In this document: positions 58,855 to 64,000 of the stretch, piece by piece
Layout of the letters: every line of letters starts with the position of its first letter
How positions within the stretch are numbered: position 1 is the first letter of the stretch
Assembly (NCBI GenBank): GCA_958009055.1
Contig: OY253660.1
Coordinates: forward strand, 372,001-436,000
Reading direction: 5' to 3'
Origin: Choricystis sp. odSpoLacu1
Taxonomy: Eukaryota > Chlorophyta > Trebouxiophyceae
DNA: 64,000 nt
Notes under the pieces: model-generated
Databases searched by the model: none
What the model was told of the DNA's origin: nothing
The model's input: only the letters and a program-made list of their open reading frames with translations
Program-made: the position numbers and the translations under genes

Positions 58855-60319
58855 ATGCTTTTCTTCGCGCTCGTCCTGGCCAGCCTGGTCGGCGCCGGCG
58901 CCTGGCCGTCTGCCGACGCGAGTTGTGACGGTTCAAGCGTCGCAATCTCGCTCTCCAGCGGCAAGCTGTGGGGCCTCCCCGCACCCCTCGGCCCCCCGCT
59001 CACGCGCACGCCCACGCCCCCCCTCACGTTGCGCGTCGCCAGCCCCCTGGACGGCTGCACACCCCCAGTCGACCCCTACACCGCATCCCACCTGGTGCTG
59101 GTGTCGCGGGGAGAGTGCTCGTTTCTGCAGAAGGCGGGCGCCGCACACGGCGCGGGCGCAGTGGCGGTGGTGGCCGAAGACGCACACTGCTTCGCGGCGG
59201 GCGTGCCGGCCAACGCGACGTCCGCCCAGCTGGCAGCGGCCGCCACCACGTTCACGGTGGATGGGGCGACCGGGGCCCGCCTGTTTGCGGCGAGCGCGGG
59301 GGGGGGGGGCGGCGGTGACACTGGCTGATCTTTCTGCCGGGGCGGAGCGCGCTGATCCTGCGGCCGCCGTGATTGCGGTGGTGGCCACACTATGTGTGGC
59401 GTGGGGGGCTTTGCTGGCGGGGAGGGATGAGGTCGGCGGCCACCACACAGGCAGCGCAGAAGACAGCGACGACGACGGCGGCGGCGCAGCACAGACTGCC
59501 CCCCTCTCGCTCGACACACCCGCGGCCGCCGCCTGCCTCGTCGCCGGCGCCGTCACCCTGCTCATCATATCGGCCCTGCTGCCCTCCATCGCTTGCTATG
59601 CGTTGACCACCCTCTTTTTGGTGGGGGCGGGCGAAGCCGCGTCAGTTGCTGTTGCTGCTGCAACCACATCACTTGGCACGCACACCGCAACAGCCTCACA
59701 CGCAGGCGTCGGCGTCGCGGCCGCCTGTGTCGCCACCTGGCTCGTGCTGGGGCCTCGAGTCGCATGGCCACTGCACGATGGCTTAGCGTCCTGCCTGCTC
59801 ATCGGCCTCGTGCGAGCTTTACGTGTCCCCTCCCTCCGCGTCGCGACCGTCCTGCTCACCCTCGCCGCCCTCAACGACGCGTGGTGGGTGTTCCTGCAAC
59901 CCCTGGTGTTTCCATCGCATGAATCCATCATGGTGAAAGTTGCGTCGTCCACGCCCGCCCTGGTCCTGCTGGCCCCCGGGTGGCGCGGTGGGCCACACGC
60001 GTTCTTTGCTTTGCTGGGATTTGGTGATGTGGCGATTCCCGGGCTGGCGGTGGCCGCAGCGGCACGGTGGGATGCGGCGCGAGGGCAGGCACTGTGGACG
60101 GCGGGCGCGGGGGTGCTGGGGTATGTGTGTGGGCTGCTCGCCACGTACGCGGCCCTCTTGGCGCGTGTCGGCGGAGGGGCGGGCGAACCCGCGCTCGTGT
60201 TTCTGTGCCCCGCCGTCCTAACAGCCATCGCTGTCGCTGCCGCTGTGCGCAAGCAGACAGGAGCCCTGTGGCGCGGGCTGGACGCGGAGGAGGAAGGCGG
60301 GGAGAGGTTGATGGTGTGA
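58855..60319 (+). CDS. signal peptide peptidase-like aspartyl protease (SPPL2 type), frame break in G12 run
   Basis: About 487 residues. Signal peptide [17 protein letters not shown], then a PA domain with [18 protein letters not shown] and [11 protein letters not shown]. The membrane part has nine predicted helices, including [35 protein letters not shown] and [11 protein letters not shown]. These are the three signature sites of the family. The second (G-GD) and PAL motifs are intact. The first, normally YD, reads ND: the catalytic Asp remains but its Tyr is Asn. Between the PA domain and the first helix a 12-G run (59,298-59,309) breaks the frame. Removing one G gives [20 protein letters not shown]. 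The family cleaves type II membrane proteins. Confidence 0.88.
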
Positions 60320-60524
60320 AACAAAAGTGATGGTCGTCCCATCTCCGCTCACAGACACGACGGCTGGACGCGGGGGAGGCGGGCGACGGGGACAGGTTGG
60401 TGTTGTAAAAACAAAAGAGCGTAGTCGTCCCCCTGCTCCAGCACCAACACAACCCCGACGACGGCTGGAGTTTTGCGGCTCCGACCCCCCATTCCCCTCC
60501 CCGCGTCGCGCATTCCCACTCGCG

Positions 60525-61613
60525 ATGTTCGCCCTCACCCCCACCCGCCTGGCCGCCCCTGTGCGCGCGGCGCCGGCGTCCCTGCCGCGCCGCGCACCCC
60601 GCGCCGCCTCGCTCGCCGTCAGCGCGGCCGCCGCCGACGCGGAAGACGCCTCCTCTGACGATGACGTCCCCGCCGTCCGGGCTGGCGGCGGCCGCGGCGG
60701 CGGCCGTGGCGGCCGCGGTGGGCGCGGCGGCGGCGGCCGCGGCGGCGACCGCGGCGACCGGCGGTCGTTTGACGAGGCCCCCGAATTCACTGAGCGCGTC
60801 GTCCAAGTCTCCCGCGTCACCAAAGTCGTCAAGGGCGGTAAACAGCTGGCGTTCAGGGCTGTGGTGGTTGTTGGCGACGAGAAGGGCAGGGTGAGTGTGG
60901 GTAGAGGTGGGGGAGGCGGCGGGAGGGGGCGGCAAAAACCACCACGACCCGACGTCGGTTTTTTTGGGTGTCGGTGCGGCCGCCTCCACCGCCCTCCGTC
61001 GCCCACCTCTCCCCCAATCTGGGCCCCCGGAACGCGCATTGTGGCTCTGTGCCAACGTGGGTGGGGATTGGGGGGGTGGAGCGAGGGGCGAGCGGTGCGG
61101 GGGTGCAAAAGAAAGAGCGGGGGCGACCCGGCCGCCGCGAGCGCGGTTGGCGTGGCGCCCTCCACCCGGTTTTTCGTGGCCTCGTTTTTGCCTCACCCCC
61201 ACCACCCCACCCCACCCACCCCCGACTCACAGGTCGGCGTCGGCACCGCCTCCGCCAAGGAGGTGGTGGACGCCGTCCAAAAAGCGGTGATCGACGCCAA
61301 AAAGGAGATGGTGACCATCCCGCTGACACGCGGCGCGTCATTCCCGCACCGCGCGGACGGTGTCTTTGGCGCCGCCAAAGTCATGCTCCGCCCCGCGTCC
61401 GAGGGTACCGGCGTCATTGCGGGCGGCGCTGTGCGCGTCGTGCTGGAGCTGGCGGGCGTCAAGAACGCGTTTGGCAAGCAGCTGGGCTCGGGCAACCCCC
61501 TGAACAACGCGCGCGCCACCGTGGTCGGCCTCAAATCCCAGCGCACGCCCGAGGATGTGGCCAAGGAGCGGGGGATGACGGTGTCTGAACTGCTGACGTT
61601 CAAGGCGGCGTGA
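60525..61613 (+). CDS. PRPS5: plastid 30S ribosomal protein S5 (uS5c) with RGG-type N-terminus
   Basis: Exons 60525-60890 and 61233-61613 give 248 residues; the intron is 342 nt. The transit peptide is [21 protein letters not shown] glycine/arginine-rich stretch of about 30 residues ([20 protein letters not shown]) follows. The S5 double-stranded RNA-binding domain comes next ([31 protein letters not shown]), then [20 protein letters not shown] and the C-terminal fold ([33 protein letters not shown]). The ending [16 protein letters not shown] is typical of plastid rather than cytosolic (RPS2) proteins. The RGG stretch is extra compared with bacterial S5. Confidence 0.93.
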   Translation: MFALTPTRLAAPVRAAPASLPRRAPRAASLAVSAAAADAEDASSDDDVPAVRAGGGRGGGRGGRGGRGGGGRGGDRGDRRSFDEAPEFTERVVQVSRVTKVVKGGKQLAFRAVVVVGDEKGRVSVGRGGGGGGRGRQKPPRPDVGFFGCRCGRLHRPPSPTSPPIWAPGTRIVALCQRGWGLGGWSEGRAVRGCKRKSGGDPAAASAVGVAPSTRFFVASFLPHPHHPTPPTPDSQVGVGTASAKEVVDAVQKAVIDAKKEMVTIPLTRGASFPHRADGVFGAAKVMLRPASEGTGVIAGGAVRVVLELAGVKNAFGKQLGSGNPLNNARATVVGLKSQRTPEDVAKERGMTVSELLTFKAA

Positions 61614-61993
61614 GAGAGGGGTGGTTGTGTGTGGCGAGTGGGAGAGAGAGGCGACTTGTGCATCACACCTGTTGGGCGGCGAGCGGCGGCGGCGGTGTGT
61701 TTTCCCCCCCATTTTTGGTTTGTTCACACACGCCGACTTCGGGACACAGGCTTGCGCCCATCGGGGCGTGTGTGTGGGTGTGTGTTTTTGCTGGGTGCAC
61801 AATCTGTTTCCTTTCATTTTTGTCGTCCATTTTAACACTTTCTTTTTCACCTTCCAAAAATCTGGGCGAGTGGCGGTGATGAACAAGCCGCAGGCTGCCT
61901 CCAATGGTTTGTGCGGGGGGAGAGCGGCGGCAGCACCTCTGTTTACACGCGCGAAAGAGAAAAACTGTCGCCCTCTCTTCCCTCTCTTCTCTC

Positions 61994-62680
61994 TCACCAC
62001 TTGACCGACGTCGCGTGGCGCATCAAATCAGCCACCACCGCGCTCTTGCCCGCCGCCACCGTCTGCTGCACGGCGGCGACGGCGGCCCCCGCCTCCGCGT
62101 CCAGCTGCTTGGTCGCGTCGGCCGCGGCGGTCGCGGCGGCCGCCTTTGCCGCCTCATACGCTTCCTCCCGGGACGTGCGGAAGACTTTCAGCTCGCGCTC
62201 GGCCTCCGCCTTGGCAGCGCGCAGGCGGTCGGCTTTGGCTGTGGGTAGGGGTGTGGGGAAGGCAGAGAGGTCGGGGCGCCATCCCTCCGCGTGTTTCTGC
62301 TCTCGCGTCCCGCCTACCTCCCCATTCCTCCCTGCTCACCTGCGCGCGCTTTGGAGACAACAGCCTGCGCCTCCGCCTCGGCGGCCAGCAGGCGCTGGAT
62401 GCCGTCCTGGCCGGAGGAGACCTGCATCGCGAGAGGAAGAGGGGGAGGGTGTGTGTTTTTTGCTACGGTGTGTCCCAGAACACGGAGCACGTCGCGACAC
62501 GCGTGTGCCGGGAGGGGGGTGGTGGTGCGGAAGAGGTGACAGTCGAGCAGGGGACGCGCACAAGCCCCAGGGAAGGAACCAAAGGAGCGAATGGCAGTGT
62601 AGGTCGGCGTGCTCTCTCTTCTCACACTCGTCTGTGCCTTTACGACCGCACACACCCCCTCCGCGACTCACCGCAGCCAT
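61994..62680 (-). CDS. VHA-G: V-type H+-ATPase subunit G
   Basis: Exons 62680-62672 (three codons, MAA), 62421-62340 and 62238-61994 give 111 residues, the family length. After VSSGQDGIQRLLAAEAEAQA come VVSKARAKADRLRAAKAEAE and EREEAYEAA-like coiled coil, ending VADLMRHATSV. The peripheral stalk subunit G pairs with subunit E of the vacuolar proton pump. Evidence for the micro-exon: donor GTGAGTCGCG right after ATGGCTGCG, and a strong pyrimidine-rich acceptor (CTCTTCCTCTCGCGATGCAG). An alternative is initiation at the in-frame ATG at 62427-62425, giving MQVSSGQDG without exon 1. With the spliced model the start codon shares bases with that of RPL3. Confidence 0.88.
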
Positions 62681-64000
62681 GTCGCACTGCAAGTTCGAAC
62701 GTGAGTGCCCCGCGGAGGCCATTTCTCTTGCGTGCGGCCGGGAATGGACGGCCACGCGCCCGGCGGGGTGGCTGATCGCGGCGCAGTGAGAGGCGGCGGC
62801 GGCGTGCGCGAGCGGGGGACGTCCTCCCGCGTCCCCGCGCGTCGCTGCGTCGCCTCCTCCCCCGTGCAAAGCTGCCGATTGGCCGCCACTGGCCCATGGC
62901 TGGGCTGGGGAAGCTGGGAGCCAAGCGCACGGCTTCAGGCGCGGGCCCGCCCGACCCCGGCGCAAGCGAGAGAGCGCCGGCGGCCGCGCCGCGCTCTCCT
63001 CGCTCCCCGCGTGTGCCATCGCGCCTGCGCCCCACCCTCGCCCACCGCGGAACACGCTGTGTGGCCCCCCCGGCCACACCCGGGCCCGCGATTGGGGGAG
63101 AGGACGCGGTCGGGCGCGTGCCCGCCGACGCGATCGCGACGGCGGCTCCCCCCCTTCGATTGGCCACCCGACTTGTGCGTATTCCGCACACTCACCACAC
63201 CCCTCCCCACCCCACTCCCCACCCCACAGACCCCCGCCACGGCTCCCTGGGCTTTCTGCCCAAGAAGCGGTGCCGCCGGGGCAAGGGCAAGGTCAAGTCG
63301 TTCCCCCGCGACTGCACGACCAAGCCGCCCCACCTGACCGCGTTCATGGGCTACAAAGCCGGCATGACCCACATCGTGCGCGACGTGGAGAAGCCCGGGT
63401 CCAAGCTGCACAAGAAGGAGACGTGCGAAGCGGTGACGATCATCGAGGCGCCCCCGATGACGGTGGTGGGCCTCGTTGGCTATGTGCCCACCACGCGCGG
63501 CCTGCGCACGCTCTCGACCGTCTGGGCCGACCACCTGTCCGACGACGTGCGCCGCCGCTTCTACAAGAACTGGTGCAAAGCCAAGAAGAAGGCGTTCACC
63601 AAGGTGGCCAAGCGCAACGCCGAAGGACGGGATGCCGCGCTGGACGCGATTCGCAAGCACGCGACCGTCGTCCGCGTCATCGCGCACACCAACGCCCGCA
63701 TCGTCGGCTTTGGCCAGAAGAAGGCCCACCTGGCCGAGATTCAGGTGAACGGTGGCGAGGATGCCGCCGCCAAGGTGGACTTTGCGGTGGGCCTGTTTGA
63801 GCAGGCGGTGCCGATTGATGCTGTGTTTGCCGCCAACGAGATGATCGACACGATCGCCATCACGCGCGGCCGCGGCACGGAGGGCGTGGTCACGCGGTGG
63901 GGCGTGTCCCGCCTGCCCCGCAAGACGCACCGCGGCCTGCGCAAGGTCGCCTGCATCGGGGCGTGGCACCCGGCGCGCGTGTCGTGGACGGTGGCGCGCG
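62679..64000 (+). CDS. RPL3: cytosolic 60S ribosomal protein L3 (uL3), 3' end off window
   Basis: Exon 1 is only 62679-62700 (MSHCKFE plus one base). The intron 62701-63229 is 529 nt, the longest in the window. Exon 2 runs from 63230 to the window edge, 264 residues so far of about 390. Hallmarks are [59 protein letters not shown] and [22 protein letters not shown]3 lies near the peptidyl-transferase centre of the large subunit. The start is fixed by MSHCKFEHPRHG, nearly invariant in eukaryotes. An intron right after the first codons is common in highly expressed ribosomal protein genes. Confidence 0.96.

Overview
This is nuclear DNA of a small, gene-dense, GC-rich photosynthetic eukaryote of the green lineage. 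The evidence is spliceosomal introns (about 70 to 530 nt, starting GTGAG or GTGTG and ending in a CT-rich tract plus CAG), plus plant-type genes: plastid alpha-amylase, HDR/IspH with a transit peptide, dehydroascorbate reductase, SnRK2 kinases, a LUMINIDEPENDENS homologue and plastid ribosomal protein S5. The high GC, compactness and alanine/proline-rich proteins suggest a picoplanktonic green alga (prasinophyte, Prasinoderma or Micromonas style). The exact taxon cannot be fixed from sequence alone. About 38 genes occupy 64 kb. There are no transposons, rRNA or CRISPR, and I could not support any tRNA.

Layout. 1-9.8 kb: end of a VWA protein, SMC5/6 subunit NSE4, an ACT-domain alpha-amylase, a small membrane protein, WDR53, a double methyltransferase (METTL2/6-type plus METTL21-type) and GID4. 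9.8-16.9 kb: a doubtful tiny gene, an FSH/OVCA2 hydrolase, TAF10, a lumen-type protein, a plastid MATE carrier, prefoldin-like UXT with an upstream mini-ORF, and HDR. 17-30 kb: LUMINIDEPENDENS, a 3'-5' exonuclease, splicing factor CLF1, an RluA pseudouridine synthase, two tail-to-tail SnRK2 kinases, a C9orf78/Tls1 homologue and an SCP-type phosphatase. 30-39 kb: PWP2, a KDM4-type JmjC demethylase, DHAR and TBP. 39-48.5 kb: a CbiA-like/BtuF-like fusion and an autoinhibited-type Ca2+-ATPase. 48.7-64 kb: an alanine-rich helical protein, a SPRY plus U-box E3, an MCMDC2-like protein, a CCX/NCLX exchanger, a signal-peptide-peptidase-like protease, plastid S5, V-ATPase subunit G and RPL3.

Organisation. 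Eleven gene pairs are head to head with short spacers. The extreme case is V-ATPase G and RPL3, whose start codons share the four bases CATG. Functions are mostly housekeeping: TFIID (TBP, TAF10), ribosome biogenesis and translation (PWP2, RPL3, S5, RluA, METTL), splicing (CLF1, C9orf78), ubiquitin (GID4, SPRY/U-box), Ca2+ transport (two genes), plastid metabolism (amylase, HDR, DHAR, MATE) and kinase signalling.

Most unusual. The 39.2-43.1 kb gene joins a cobyrinate diamide synthase-like (CbiA/CobB) module, which has lost both the Walker A lysine and the glutaminase cysteine, to a BtuF-type cobalamin-binding-like domain. A second recurring feature is frame breaks at long C/G runs in otherwise intact genes, nearly always with exactly one surplus base. 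This is most simply an assembly over-call but worth checking. Exon coordinates below were read by eye from splice signals and reading-frame continuity.
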